A stretch of 64,000 nt of DNA, from the NCBI GenBank assembly GCA_947034895.1, contig OX344761.1, positions 78,801,839-78,865,838 of the forward strand. The letters are read 5' to 3'. A model generated the notes under the pieces. It was not told the origin of the DNA, made no database searches, and was given only the letters and a program-made list of their open reading frames with translations. This document shows positions 1 to 12,775 of the stretch, piece by piece. Positions within the stretch are counted from its first letter, which is position 1; each line of letters starts with the position of its first letter. This DNA is from Rhytidiadelphus loreus. Taxonomy: Eukaryota > Streptophyta > Bryopsida > Hypnales > Hylocomiaceae. The position numbers and the translations under genes are program-made.

Positions 1-847
1 CTACTGCGTATCATTCATTGGTATAAGTAAGATTTGACTGATGCAATTAAAAGTATGACAATTGGTATTGTTTGCCTCTCTTTGCAGAAGCGCACGTGCA
101 TACATTCGACCATGACCTAAATGTGGACAGAATCACAAAAGAGTAACCTCGTTTAAAGAAAGAAAATTTGCATTATATCTCAACAAGATATCTAAAGTGT
201 TGAGTCCGTTTCTTCTCGAAATCAAATTACATCAGCAAAATAGGCGCCTACATACCCTACCACCTTGCTCACGCACATCTGCACACTTAAATCTCACAGT
301 GCTCAAATTGGATTCAGGATTGCAAAGGTACAATCTCTAAAAAACGATATAACTACTTTACACAAGGGCGATTATAAACTACGTACCCGGACAAGTATTG
401 ATCGAATGGGCTAAAAAGAGCGGAGGAAGAAGAAAAGCTATTGGTAGGTAGAGCAAGTTACAATTGCTTAATCTCCTCTCGTTGTGACCGATCACCTCCA
501 AATTCTGTACAATCTCCGTCTCCAGTCTTCCATGAACTCTTACAACAGTTCATTGTGTCTTCATGCATTCTAACGTCCAGGTTGCCAGCTCACCTGCTCT
601 CTGCCAAGGAAGCCATCACTCTTGTACACACCTAGTAGATAGAAATAGCATTGATACTCCTCGAGCAAAGCGAAGTCCCGTACCAGGTAAATAATGGCAC
701 TCTCCAAGCATTGGGAAAATTCCTCCGTGTTTTGCTGTTTGGTTTGTTGCTGGAGAGGACGATGAATCTGGGACCTGAGTACATGGCAACATCCGTGGAA
801 AAGAGTCTGCCCTGCTCCTAATGAAACAGCAAGCAGGGTACTGTCCA
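1..847. other. 3' flank of the giant acidic-protein gene, no gene seen
   Basis: This stretch lies downstream of the stop codon of the large minus-strand gene. The only open frames are short and show no protein-like composition. It probably contains the 3' UTR of that gene, but no confident polyadenylation signal was picked out. Confidence 0.5.
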
Positions 848-3800
848 TTACTGTTGAACCTGAGGAGATCCAAGGCAACTGACCCACATGGACGAGGACC
901 TCTTCAGCTTGCCTCGGCTAGCATCCTTCTCAACACTCCTTGACGTGCTCATAACACGGAACAACCTTCGGATGAATGAAGGGCTGCTATTTACACCATT
1001 TGGCGTGAGTGAACCTGCATGACTGGATTCCTCCAACAGCAGGCTCCGGAGTGGCGTATGCAGCTTCTCCTTTCCACTCCCTTTGGGCGGATCTTGTACA
1101 GGAGTGCTTCCATTTTCATGACTACTAGCTCCATTTGACGTCCCCACTACAACAGCATGGTTGCCGTTGGAAACTGCTGCCACTGGTTGAATCTGGTCTT
1201 CAGAAGAGGTGGGATTCTCTTTAGGAGAAGAAGAAACGCCAGAAACTCCAGCTTGAGTGGCATGATCCTCGTTGCGAGAAGGAGTTCCTTGTCCAGAATT
1301 GTAGGCTTCGGCTTGCTCTTCCCAGAGACGGTCCTGCAGGGAGCCTGAAAATGGAGGTTTAGAAAGTGGATACAAAGTAGCTGTGGGACTCTGCGGTTCT
1401 GCCGATTCGGGAGTAGTATCAGCTTGTGGATTAGTCGGTGCAGTAATGCCATTCATATCTGCTGTTTCGTGTACTGGAGCATTGGCGTCCTTGAGTTTCT
1501 CTCCATTTGTCAAGTAGCTCTCTTCCTCTGCAGCAGGGGCCTTGCTGAATTTCTCTCCATTTGTCATGCAGCTCTCTTCCTCTGCAGCAGGGGCCTTGCT
1601 GAATTCCTCCGAGTCTTTGGCAACAGTGTCCTTCTGCACAACCTCGGACACATCTAAAGAGTTATTATCGCTGTCAGCGTTCACATGATCTGCAATTGGG
1701 CTACTGTGTGGTTCTTTAGCGCCTTCGTCAGTCAAATTCAAGTTGGAGGCCACCAAATTTGTCCCCAAGTTAGTAGGACCGCTTGAGCTCTGTGTGGCAT
1801 CATCCTCTTCAGAAAGATACTCCAACTCCTTTACATTGTCGCTTGAACTTTCCACCACCGAATCCTGGATGGATTCTTCTTCTAGATTAATCGCATTCAA
1901 GCTCTCCCCTTCCTTGCTAGGCGTCTTCTGTGTTGGATGTTTGTCCACGTCTTCAGCATCCAAAGTTTCTGCAACTGCATCAGAAACAACGAGTGACTCT
2001 TCCGACCTATCCACCACCATGTCCGCATCCTCAAGCGTGGACTTCTCCTCCAAGTTCTCTTCTTCCTTGTCAGTTTGTTTCTCCAACTCGTCAGCAACAA
2101 CCATACTTAATAATTTTGCATTGAGTAGATCTGGAGAAACGAACGTCTGTATTGTGCTGTCGTTCATCGTCTGCTCAACTTCAACCGTGGATTTTACCTC
2201 TGGACTTTGATCCAAGGTCTCCTCTTCCTTGTCAGTCTGCTTCTCCAACTGGTCAGAGACAACAAAATTTGATGTGTAATTAGCATCAAGTAGACCAGGA
2301 GCGACATATGACTCTTTTTCAGAGCTCTCCACCATTGTCTCCTCAGCTTCATTCATGGATTTTGCCTCGAGACTTCGCTCCAAGGTCTCCTCCTTGTCAG
2401 TCTGTTTCTCCAGTTCCTCAACAAAAAACAAATGTGATGTTGACTTTGCATCGATTAAGTCCGGAGCAAATAATGACTCCTTTTCAGAGCTCTCCACTAC
2501 CGGCTCCGCAACCTCAAATGTGGACTTTGTGTCTAGGAATTGATCCACGTTCTCCTCTTCCTTGTCGCTGTGTTCCTCCAGCTTCTCAGCAGCAACAAGA
2601 TTTGACGTCTCCTTTGCACTGACTAGGTCCGGGGCAGCGAATGACTCTTTTTCAGAGCCTTCCACTGACATCTCCTCAACCTCCAACGGGGAATCTGAGT
2701 CTAGGCTTTGATCCAAGATATCCTCTTCCTTGTCAGTCAGTTTCTCCAGCTCAGCAACAGCCACATTTGATGTGTGTGTTGCATTTTGTCGATCTGGAGA
2801 AACGAATGACTCTTTAAACCTCTCCACCACAGGCTGCTCAACCTCAAACGAGGACTTTTCCTCTAGCCTTTGATCCAAGGTGTCCTCCTTGTCGGTCTGT
2901 TTTTCCGACTCCTCAGCTTCAACCAAACTTGGTGTATAATTTGCATCGAGTAAATCTGGAGCAACGAATGATTCTTCTGAATTCTTCTCATCCTCGATCT
3001 TGGATTCTCGCTCCACGCTCCCATTTAAGCTCTCCCTTTCCTTGTCATCCCTCTGAGCCTCCTGTTCCTCCACAATCAAGATTGCTGCGTTTGTAGCGTC
3101 ATGTTCAGGAACGTTGAACATCTCCATGTGCCTGTCCACCACCGTGTCCACACCCTCTGTTGAAGACTCTTCCATAAGATCCGGCGTGGAATCTCCAACA
3201 GAGGGTCTGCATACCACTGTGTCTTTCCGAACACTCGATGTTTCCGTGGGGCTGTCCACTGCCTTTCCCACATAAGTGGATCCCTCCATGAGCGAATCCT
3301 CCGCAGCGTGTCCATTCGCCACTGTGTCTTTTGGAACATTGGATGCTTCCATGGGACTGTCCTCCGCCTTTCCCACATAAGCCGATCCCTCCATAAGCGA
3401 CTCCTCCCCAGTGTGTCCATTCGCCACTGTGTCTTCAGGAGCATTGAATATCTCCATATGGCTGTCCACCACATTTTTCTCGCCCTTGAGAGAAGACTCC
3501 TCCATAATGAACTCCCCCACAGTGGGTCTATATACCACTGTGTCTTCATCTTCCAGCAATGGCTCTCCCTTCAAGCTTCCATTGAAGCTCTCATCACTCC
3601 AAGAATTATTCGAGTGATTCTGAATGTAGTTAACGTCCGAAGTTGACGTTTCTGGAGTCTCTTCAGCTGGAATGTTCGACTGGCTCATGGGTGTTCTCAG
3701 TACCTGGTCTTTTGAGCTCTCAACCATGGTCTCCTCACCTCTTTCGAGACTTCCATTCAAGCTCTTCTCCTCCTCCTCCGCACCCTTCCATGACTGCTCC

Positions 3801-4578
3801 TCCAATTCGTCAAAGTCTGAGATTGCTGTATCTTCACCAGAAGTAACTGAAAATTCCTTGGGACTGGCTACGGCCGTGTCCTCATCTTCATGCAGTGGCT
3901 TTTCAACCAAAGAGCTGGTCTCATTTTCATCCTTCCATGAAACAGCTTGAATGCCATGGCTACCTGAATTTGTTGTGTTTAGGTCCTGGGCTGCAAAATC
4001 GATGCGGTCCTTCGGGCAGTGGACTAACTCATCGTTTAGCAACGACTCTTCTTCAAGGTTTCCATTAAAGCTCTCCTCTTCCTTGCTAGCCGTCCCCGAA
4101 ACATGTGAATGAGTTCCACCGTCAATATCAGCCAAAACCGTTGTGTCTGGGGTGCCAGAAGCAACGAATGAGTTTTTAGGGCTATACACCACCGTTTCCT
4201 CATCCTCAAGCACAGTCTCTTCGGTGGAGTGCTGTTCAGGTGACGACCAGAGTATGTTCTCTGGAGCGAATGTATCAGCGGTATTCATTTCAGGGGGTAG
4301 AGTTAACTGAGGAGTACTCGTCCCCTCTCTCTCTTCAACATCCGTATTTTTGGCGGTATCCTGGCTAGAATGAATGAACGACTTCTTGGGGCTTTCCACA
4401 ACCATGTCCTCGTCCTTGAGAAGAGGAATTGGCTCCTGAGTTTCGTTTAAGTTCTCTTCTTCCTTGAACCGTGTAAGCTCTGAGTCCACCTCGTCAACAT
4501 CCGATAATGCAGCGTTGAAGATATGTTGATTTGAAGCAACGAACCGCTCAAATGGAAGATCTTTTGAGCTGAAATGTT
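848..4578 (-). CDS. giant gene, terminal exon with 55-residue repeats (1,243 residues)
   Basis: The frame is open from a good CTCTGCAG acceptor (exon start 4578, phase 1) to TAA at 848. A first Met at 4636 would give a 1,262-residue protein if this were a separate gene. The sequence is acidic, with three repeat families: about six 55-residue units built on SFVAPDLLDA...EKQTDKEEE (1985-2975), shorter units with DTVANGH and SLMEGS (about 3140-3480), and a doubled 17-residue KAPAAEEES unit (about 1490-1610). It ends with a basic tail. No domain is recognised. Confidence 0.75.
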
Positions 4579-7500
4579 CTGCAGAGTATTTGGAAAGCCA
4601 AGCTAGTTCAGCGCCGAGAATTTTCAAAGGGTCCATTCATCTCTCAACTACAAAAGACTGGATTTTGAAGGATCAATAGCTACCTTTCCTATCACTGCCT
4701 GTCCTATCAATAGTAAATTAAGATAATCAACAGAATTGGCTGCTGGCTGGAAGCAGTCGTTTAGTACTGCCGGTCCAGCGCAATCAATTAGATCCAAATT
4801 GTACATGATAAGATTGCGCATATTTTTAAAAATGAACTGTGAACGTAAATTGTGAAGAGAGGTGAGATTTTCCACTTATTTCACCTGGAACGATTTCGAC
4901 ACCCTTGATGGCATGATCATCCGAATCATCAACAGAGTCATCCGAGGAAGCCACCAAAACTTTCTCTGTTTCAAGAGCATCCTCGGATCTCGAGACTTGA
5001 TCATCTGTAGATATTGATTTTCCCAAGGGAAAGTGAATCTCTTGAAAATCAGGGTCGTGATATTCTATTGTTTCATTAAGCGTAGAAACAGGGGTTGAAA
5101 TAGTCCTAAAGGCCTCTTCAGATATGTCCATATCAATTTCTAGGTCGTTGGCGTCATCTGCCACAACTGAATTGTCTGCGTGGGTGACCATGGATTCTGA
5201 TTGGCACAGACCACAAAGCTTGGTTTAAGAGCGTTGCAGAAATACAGTGCCAGAAACTCAAAATAATTCACACAAAGAAAAGGTTGTGAGGATTTCAAGT
5301 GCAGAACAGTACCGCTGGTCCTTCCATTTCTTCAGATATAAGACTATAAGCAGATCTAGTCAGGTGAATCAGCAACCTAGCCCAGTGCAATCAACCAGTC
5401 TAATGACACTGTCTCTGGGTTGCAAATAGACTTCTAAATTCACTCACATGTTTACACAATTTGATATGTGGACGCTTTCCAATCAAATGTGAACACGGCA
5501 TGACAGATTTCTAGGATATACAGGGAATGTGCAATCAGAGAGTGTGCGATCAGTAGAGAGAGTTGAGTGAAACCATACCTTGACGGAACAGATTCTTAGT
5601 GCTTGACTTTGAGCCACTTGAATCAGTTGTTGGCAGAGGCTCTTCCCACCCGTGCTCTGTCGTACTACTCTGCTCTCCAAAATCACTAACAATCCTCCAT
5701 CTCTCCTCATCAGCTGTAACGTCACTTCCAAGTTCATCATCAAACTCATCAGCCTCATTCAGGGTCAAGTTCGACAGTTTTCCAGCTGAAAGTGTAGGAG
5801 GTGTTGCTTCAGGAGTGCTGTGAATTGCCTCGCCTTTCCCGAGAATCTCTGATGGCGATGTTGTGTCATTGACGGTTGCCCCAGAAGCAGCGATCAGCGT
5901 ATCAGTTCCCTCATCACTTTCATTTAGGGATGCAGTGGATTCGACCTACAAACAGCACAACAATTCCAAATCATTCAGTCAAATCAAACTCAGGAATCCT
6001 CATATACACAACAAAGTTTTATACATCGAAACCTCGAATGAAGAATTACTAGAAATCTACGCAATAAATCAACTATTTAACATATAGATTTTTGTACAGT
6101 ACCTCAGATTTTGAGTCAAACTTGTCATTGAGTATCTCATCTGCTTGGTCGAACACCGGGCTGCATGGAACACTCATCAACTCGTGGCTTTCATCATGAT
6201 CCCCTGTTGGCAGCGCGTGCTCTGTTGGAACAAGGTCTGGAGTCTCATTGTCATCCTGCAAAGTTTCTGATGTGGATATCAACGGCATTTGTAACTGGCG
6301 GTCAACTTCGAACACGTCAACCGTCTCTCCATAGGATTCCACTTCGAGAGCGGGTGTCTTGGTTCTTTCATCATCCTGGTATTGTATTTCCTGAGGCCTT
6401 TCTTCAACTGGAAACATTGCCCTGGGTAGAATTTGGATGTTGTCGTGTTTTGGTACCTCGGTTTCGCCCTCTCTTGATTCTGAACTCATGTCCTGGAACT
6501 TTTCTACAGGTTCAGAGATGATATCACCACCAACTAGGAAGTCGGAATCAAGATCCTTGATGATTTCACCCCGACCTTGTGGTTTCTCCTGGCTTTGGTT
6601 CACTTGCAACTCGTGATCAGTGCTTGAACCTTCATTGAGATTTGAATCTTCGTTGTCATTTGAATCTTCTTTGCTTCCTAAACTCAGCAAAAAGATAGCT
6701 TCCGTCTGTTCTTCCTCAATGGTTTCATTCATGGGTGGCAATGAAATTGCCGGAGTATGCGACTCTAATGGATCCTCCTCCTCACCAGCACTTGAAATGA
6801 GAATATTCTGATCACGCTCCAACATCATCAACTTGGAAGAGTCTACTGGAGTGCTAACAAGATCATGAGAATCATCAGTCCCTGCAATTGGACTTGCAAT
6901 ATCTCGGTTGGGAGAAGAGTGAGATGCATCTGGCGGTAATTCGTTCATTTCAGTTGCATCTCTATCATCTGTGGTTTCAGCATTTTGTACACTAATTGCA
7001 CGAACCTCCAGTACCTGTGGCACAGACAGATTCTCTGGACCCATTTCCGAAGAATCATCACTCAGGTATGCATCTGCCAGAGCTGGAGTTTCGAAGGAGC
7101 TCTTCTGCGAAGAAACTTGGAAGGGAACGGGCGAAAACTCTGGGTCTTCTGGGCCTTCCAAATCCACACTCTCATCAGAAGCGAGATCATTGTCATCCAA
7201 GTGATGAATGTTTGTACCCAGAAGACCATTGCTCGTCACAGATGGTATTGGTGGTGTATCAATATCCTCTTGAGCTAATGACTCTTGGTCGACCCGAGCC
7301 TTATCATTACTTAATACCAAATCTGTCTTGGGCGAACACAAATCTGCAACTAATGATTCTTGCGCCACAAAAGCATGGACAGAAGACTTCTGATGTTCTG
7401 CAACCTCCAGCTCTACGTCTTTGTCCTCTGGCACGTCCAAATTCTGGTTCACTTGGCCAATATCAACCCCATTAGAATGCGCTGTTTCTAATGGGGTGTA

Positions 7501-10500
7501 TCTTGGACTCGCACTGGTGTCAGGTTCACTCGCAATCTTGAACTGAGAAAAGATTGGAGCAAGTGGCTCTCGGTTAAGCTCGACAGTCGGTTTTTCAGGG
7601 GAACTCAAGTTGTCAACCGAGACAGCTTTTGGACTCAAATGATCGGAGCCTTCAAACTGATGGAACACTTCATCAAATTCTTGGTCAGCGCTCTGTGTGT
7701 CCATTTCACTAGCGTTTGAAGCAGGAATGGGCGCTGAGGAATTTGTACATGGCCAACCGTGTGAATCCAACTGGGTGACACCCAGCTGATCGCTTGATTC
7801 AGGCTCTAAATTAATGAACTGATCTCCAGGAAAATGGGATACAGGGAGCTCGTTTAGGGGCACGAATTTTTCTGCCTCATCTTCAAGAACTGGACTTGGA
7901 AGTTGTTTCTCCCTCATACTATAGGGTTGTAGATCTTCTGCATCATTTTGACCTGCGTCAGAATGAAAGGACTCGTCTCCAGCATTCTGAGTCCAGTACT
8001 CCTCAAAATCAAATATCATCATGTCTTTATCAACATGCGTCTGTGTGAACGTCCCTGATTCCTGTCCATCTTGGGATTTATCGGCAAACTCCGACTCTGT
8101 TACCTTGGTCACCTCTGGAAGAACTTCTCCATTTGTGGACAAGGCTACAGTAGTCATTGGTTCCAAGTCCATGTCACAAGTGTCCTGCCTCGAGTCCCTT
8201 GGAAGCACATCACGTGTTCCCTCAACCTCGTTGTGAGAAGCTGCTGGTTCGGCAGCATCATCAAAACTCTGCTTCAGATTGAGCTGCGCACCGCATGTAC
8301 CTTCAATAAAGTCTTCCGAGGACTCGTCATCACTTGACAGAATCACAGGATGATCCTGAGTAGCTGATACCTCGTCCTCAGCAGCTGTCCATCTCTCCTC
8401 CTCCGGCAGTGCCGATGTTGCATAAGGTGCATTCATTTCGCGTGATGAATCAAAATGGTAGACTCCTCCATTACTTTCTAAGCTTTTTGGCACAGCGACC
8501 TGGGTAACTACTTCTGCTGCCTCTTCATCACTCTGGCTGGAAACAGGCTGTATGCTCCGACTTTCATACAGGAACTGCAAATTCCGCTCCTCTGTCAGCA
8601 TGTGTTCAGTTAGCGAAAGGGAAGCTTCAGGTGCAACACTTTCAGTGACGGTTGACCCATTGTTGGAGCTTGATATCTCTTCAGGGTGAGTGGTCACCAT
8701 GTATGGCATTCTTTCACCCTGTGATACAGGCACAGACTCCACCACTGCTGGAAATGGCGAATGTTGCTGTGACTCAAGCTCGTTGGATTCACAAGGCTGG
8801 CCACATCCAAATTCGGCTTCAATAGAGTCCTCAAGCAGAGAAAAAGTTCTTGACTCGTAGCTCCATTCTGACTCACCCACCTCCTTTGAAATTTCGCTCG
8901 GAAACCCAGAAGCAACAAACTCCTCATCCAGACTAGCAACTGGACTCCTTGGCATGACCTCAGCAGCAACAATCACATCTTTTGGATTTGCAAGTTCTGA
9001 GGATTTCTGCTTCGTATCTTCTGCGAATGACTCATCTAAAAACTCGGGTGGGTCGCCAAAGTGACTGGAGCTGGAGTCATCAGGCTCCGGTAAGCGAGAC
9101 AGCGACGAGAACATGCAAGGCAGATCCTCAGAGAGCCAAGAGGTCGGCATCTCCATGTCGTTGTCGAAGCCCGGGTCACCACCTTGGTCCAAGGAGCCCA
9201 TGTCTTCGTCCCCAACGTCGCCATCAGCCATAAGGGAAGGTAACAGAGTTGATCCATCTTCCATTTTGCCAACAACAACACTCTCAGACTTCTCCTGGAT
9301 TTCATTTTCTGGGCTCAATGGCACTGCAACCGAGTCCAGCTCCGGCTTTTGAAAATTCTCAGTGCGGACGGCTGTTTCAACTCGGGTCTTAGCTCGACCT
9401 ACAATAGTTCAGGAAAAAAATGACGGTATGTTATTTGCTTGTGACAACCCTAAACATACACAGAAGGACAGAGATTTCATGGCTTTAGAATGATGAAAAT
9501 TGTGGAAGTACTCTAATTCAAACAACGGAATCAATGAACAGCATTACGAACATGTTTTGGTCAAAACAAAAATTGTATTGTACAAAGAAAGCTCCCATCT
9601 GATCCATTCAAAGGTGCTCAAAATAAACAGGAAGAAAACCTTTTCAGCTGAGAAGACAACCAGTTTTCTGATATATCCGAACCATGCAGACAAACTTGAG
9701 TCTTACCTGGTTGAGATGGAGTATTTTGGCGAGTTTTAGCCGATTTCTGGCTTTTCGGGGATGTCAAACCAGGCCTGAATTTTAAAGAGGGGACTGGGGA
9801 CTGGGGCGAGGATTTCTTAGTCTTCGCATCTGGAGTCTTCACCGAAGAGGTTTTCACATCTGGAGACTTCACCGAAGAGATCTTCACATCTGGAGTCTTC
9901 ACCGAAGAGGTTTTCACATCTGGAGACTTCACCGAAGAGGTCTTCACATCTGGAGTCTTCACCGAAGAGAACTTGGTTTCAGCCTCAGGAGGAGAGGAGT
10001 CAATAGCGGCCGAGTCACCATTCGAGTTTTTTCGCCCTTTTGTGGATGCTACAGGCTTCTTGTTTGGGCGTGGGGAGGGCTTCCCGGCTGATACCTTGCC
10101 TTCTAATGATGCCCTTGGTGAAGCTTTTTTTGGTGTGACTTCAACCAAGCTGCTTGTTCCCTCAGAAATTAGACTCCCATTCATACTGGTACCTTCTGAT
10201 CCCAAAACGGACCTCCGAGGACTCATGATGTCTTTCTTAGCTTCGACTGATTTCCTCGGGGAAAGAGTGGAAACTGCTGTTGAACGAACAGCCACAAGCT
10301 TCTCCTTCCCTGGCGGAGTTGTTGCTTTTTTCACAGGGGAGTTCATTTGTGTTGCAGGTGTAACTACCTTTTTGTGGCCTCCTGCATTATGGAAAAATAT
10401 TCGATTAGAATTCAATATGTCACCATAAAGTGATCCTCCAATTCAGCTTGGAGCCTTTGAAAGCACGGCCAACAGATTTTCCCAATTACAATCTAAGTCG

Positions 10501-11126
10501 TGGCTGTAGTTACCTTTTCGGCAACTATAAATCACTGAACACTACGAGATCCTAATATTCATTTCATAGGCATCTTTTGGTATGGTTCAAGCCTTCTCCT
10601 ACAATTCTTTAAGGAGTTAGGAAGAAAACTTTAAGCAGAGTCAAGTGCTTGGTTTGGGGGAAGACTTTGTAAATTCATATAGGTCAATATAGCTCCAAAA
10701 ATTGCAAAATGACTTGGGTTGAGCTCCATGTACTTTTGTTTTTTTAAGTAAAAATTGAACTTTAGGTTTTCAAGCATGGAGTGAGTGCAAAATAAAAGTA
10801 CCTCCTCTTGTCAGGAACGGATGCTTCTTTTCTTCTGTGGAAGGAGAGGTGGTGCCGAAGTCCAGTCCTCTGGCCAAGTCATCTGCACCCCCAATTGAAG
10901 CTCTCCGCTTCTTCATAGCAGAAGGTGATCCAGACTTTTCCAGCCCAGCTGGAGTCTGGGGGGACGAAGTCATACTAGCCACAGGAGACTTCCCCGAGCC
11001 ATTGGTTTTGCCCGGGGACTGCCCATCCTGCAGGTCTCCAAACTCCAAAGAGACACAGCTTGACGCCACTGAAGAACTACGCCGCTGTGGACCCACCATC
11101 CTTCTACTTGTGGGACTCTCCTTCAA
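848..11126 (-). CDS. giant acidic repeat-rich protein, six exons, function unknown
   Basis: Six minus-strand open frames join through GT/AG borders of compatible phase: 11126-10802, 10381-9707, 9398-6103, 5945-5579, 5196-4885 and 4578-848, giving 8,706 nt or 2,902 codons including stop. The N-terminal 330 residues are basic and rich in Ser/Thr-Pro-x-Lys. The next 2,300 are strongly acidic (Glu, Asp, Ser) with several tandem repeat families. The last 60 residues become basic again (an RRLFRVMS segment, then a KLKRSSSMW segment). No enzyme domain, signal peptide or membrane segment is visible. Such composition fits a disordered nuclear, chromatin or cytoskeletal scaffold, which is inference only. 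The 5' end is not fixed: the open frame at 11126 has no ATG before MVGPQRRSS near 11100, so an upstream exon or that Met must supply the start. The last large exon could instead be a separate gene starting at the ATG at 4636, which has an in-frame TGA directly upstream. Confidence 0.7.
1985..2975 (-). repeat. 165-bp coding tandem repeats (55-residue units, about six)
   Basis: Successive segments begin SFVAPDLL, SFVSPDRQ, SFAAPDLV, SLFAPDLI, SYVAPGLL and TFVSPDLL. Each is followed about 20 residues later by an EKQTDKEE-like block and then an EVEE..VE block. Copies have diverged, but the frame and spacing are kept, so selection has acted on the protein. Confidence 0.85.
4885..5196 (-). CDS. giant gene, 104-residue acidic exon
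   Basis: A CCAATCAG acceptor (5196) and a CCAG/GTGAAA donor (4885) bound an open frame with the segment MVTHADNSVVADD. Entry and exit are both phase 1. Joining to the next exon uses the CTCTGCAG acceptor at 4579. Confidence 0.65.
5579..5945 (-). CDS. giant gene, 122-residue acidic exon
   Basis: A TTGTAG acceptor (5945) and a CAAG/GTATGG donor (5579) bound an open frame beginning VESTASLNESDEG, which continues the acidic composition of the neighbours. Phase 0 entry and phase 1 exit match the flanking exons. Confidence 0.7.
6103..9398 (-). CDS. giant gene, large acidic exon (about 1,099 residues)
   Basis: The exon starts after an ATTGTAG acceptor (9398, phase 1) and ends at a TCTGAG/GTACTG donor (6103, phase 0). 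The frame is open for all 3,296 nt. The protein is acidic and Ser/Glu-rich, with no clear tandem repeat but many short recurrent pieces such as LSSDDES and SPVF. The ATG-like start further inside (9324) is not needed, because the frame stays open to the acceptor. Confidence 0.75.
9707..10381 (-). CDS. giant gene, exon with ten-residue SP/TP repeats
   Basis: The exon runs from an ATAATGCAG acceptor (start 10381) to a strong CCAG/GTAAGAC donor (end 9707), in and out in phase 1. It encodes a Lys/Ser/Pro-rich segment with many SPxK and TPxK sites, including five tandem copies of a ten-residue unit close to TSSVKTPDVK. Proline-directed kinase sites of this kind are common in chromatin and microtubule-binding proteins, but no named domain is present. 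Confidence 0.7.
9821..9970 (-). repeat. 30-bp in-frame tandem repeat, five units
   Basis: A 30-bp unit recurs at exact 30-bp spacing (unit marks at 9831, 9861, 9891, 9921 and 9951). It alternates between versions coding KTPDV and KSPDV, and the frame is kept throughout. Near-identity suggests recent expansion. Confidence 0.9.
10802..11126 (-). CDS. giant gene, first visible exon (basic Ser/Pro-rich)
   Basis: The exon encodes a Ser/Arg/Pro-rich stretch with several SP sites and an MKKRRASIGG segment resembling a basic kinase site or nuclear signal. It ends in phase 1 at a GAG/GTACTT donor (exon end 10802), matching the phase of the exon at 10381. The frame stays open upstream to about 11155, and a CCAG acceptor near 11140 is possible, so the true 5' boundary is uncertain. 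The first in-frame ATG is near 11100. Confidence 0.6.
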
Positions 11127-11155
11127 TTCCTCAGTCTGCTGGCGGCAGGGGACTC

Positions 11156-12570
11156 CCCATCATTTCTTATTGCAGAAGAAAATCATTCAGTGTTTGCTCG
11201 AGCTTGCACTTCCTAGGAGACCCTGGCCTGTTATTATTTACTTACATTGGTGAAAGAAAGATGGGTTGCAACGGATCTATAATAACGGCACTTCCATGGC
11301 AAAAAGTCTTGAGCACTGCATGCTTCAAGAGCAGAGAGTACTCCTAGTGCTGACACATCTGATTGACTACCACTGGAGAATCATGGCATGTCCTATTCTG
11401 CAAGGACAAAACGAAAAACACAAGAGCAGAATCCCGTCAGAGCTTTCAAATTCAGTACAGGAGCACATATCAAGCTTGGAATTCCAGGACGCTTGTTTCG
11501 ACCCTCAGATGACGACTTATGTCATCTAACTTCCAGAATCTCTTCGAAAGTCAATACTTTCCTCGAGTTCGAAGAGCTACGGTGGAGTAGTTTAACCGCC
11601 ACTTCATGAATGCAAAAGACTAACAATTCTTGAAAAACGAAAGAAGTTTCTGAAATCAGTTCTTGAATGGAGAGGCCATTTACACATGAGGAGAAAAGGT
11701 CATTTCAGTACTAGTGTACACTCAAGATGCAAAACGCAAAGATGGTCGTCAATACCAAGAGACCGCACCTTTAAGTGGCGGGGTTTCGCGGAACAACAGA
11801 CTTGATCTTGGAGCCTTGTTCAACTTGGGCACAACAGCAACTTGGGTACAACCGAAAGCGAGTAGCTCCACATCTAAGCCTCCAAACTACAGGAGTCACA
11901 AACGAAACAGGAGAACAGGAGACCATGATGAAGCTGGAGATCAATCAAACGACAAGGAGTCCGTCCCATCAGTGCCCACCAAACTAAGACGCAACCACAT
12001 TGTTGCAAATTTCTTTCCAAGGGAAAGTGTACAAATCACAGACATGGTGTAAAGAAGAAGAACTGCAACAACTGCAACAACAACAACAATAACAACACAC
12101 TAGAGCCTACCCCTGGCCAGCTCCCTCTCTCTCTGAAAAAGAACCAATATCTTAAACCAACACACTAATGAACCCCACCGACATTATGAGACAACCGACA
12201 CTGCACATGAATGCACTATTGCCTGCAGTTAACGACTACATCATCTTCATGATGACGAACGTCAATAGCTCGTCGCCATGGTTTTGAGAATATGTACACA
12301 CACCAATGCATGCAGCAACAACAAAACTACAGCTAACTTACTTCTAAAACTAAACTCAAAACATTTCCTAACATGGAAGGTACCAACCTCGTCAAGACAT
12401 ACAGCACCCAAACCGCTCGCCCTACAGAAGGAAACAGCCTGCTGCCTTCTTGAAGCTGCAAGAATCCAGGTTGCGTTAAAAGATAGCTAGCTCGGGATGA
12501 TACCACCATAACCAACACTCTCAGAAATCGAGAGGGCCACAATGTGACAATGTAAAAAGACTCTCTACCT
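11156..12570. other. upstream region of the giant gene, no coding exon supported
   Basis: The short open frames here have no protein-like composition. On the minus strand this interval would carry a leader intron or upstream exons of the giant gene. A small CAA-type run (about 12070-12100) is the only low-complexity feature. Confidence 0.4.
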
Positions 12571-12574
12571 TGCT

Positions 12575-12775
12575 AGAAGCGGCTATGTCGCTCTTGCTCT
12601 GTATGTTCTCTCTCCCTCTCTCTCTGTCTGTCTGTCTCTTTCTCTCTCTTGTTTGCTTTCTCGCTATGAGTATTCTCTCTCTTGCTTGCCGTGAGTATTC
12701 TCTCTTGCTTGTTGCTGTGAGTGCTCTCTGTTTCTCTGTCTCTTGCTAGCTCTGTTTCTGTGACTCTTGCAACAG
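12575..12775 (-). promoter_or_regulatory. CT/GA-rich tract, probable leader or promoter of the giant gene
   Basis: The plus strand is a dense run of CTCTCT, TCTGTCTG and TCTCTTGC motifs; read on the minus strand it is GA-rich. Plant core promoters and 5' UTRs often hold such tracts, and its place about 1.5 kb upstream of the first visible exon fits. No TATA box or start site was identified. Confidence 0.45.

Noticed and set aside
11714..12052. 112-codon plus-strand open frame
   Set aside because: It is low-complexity, has no domain, and sits in the probable upstream region of the minus-strand giant gene.
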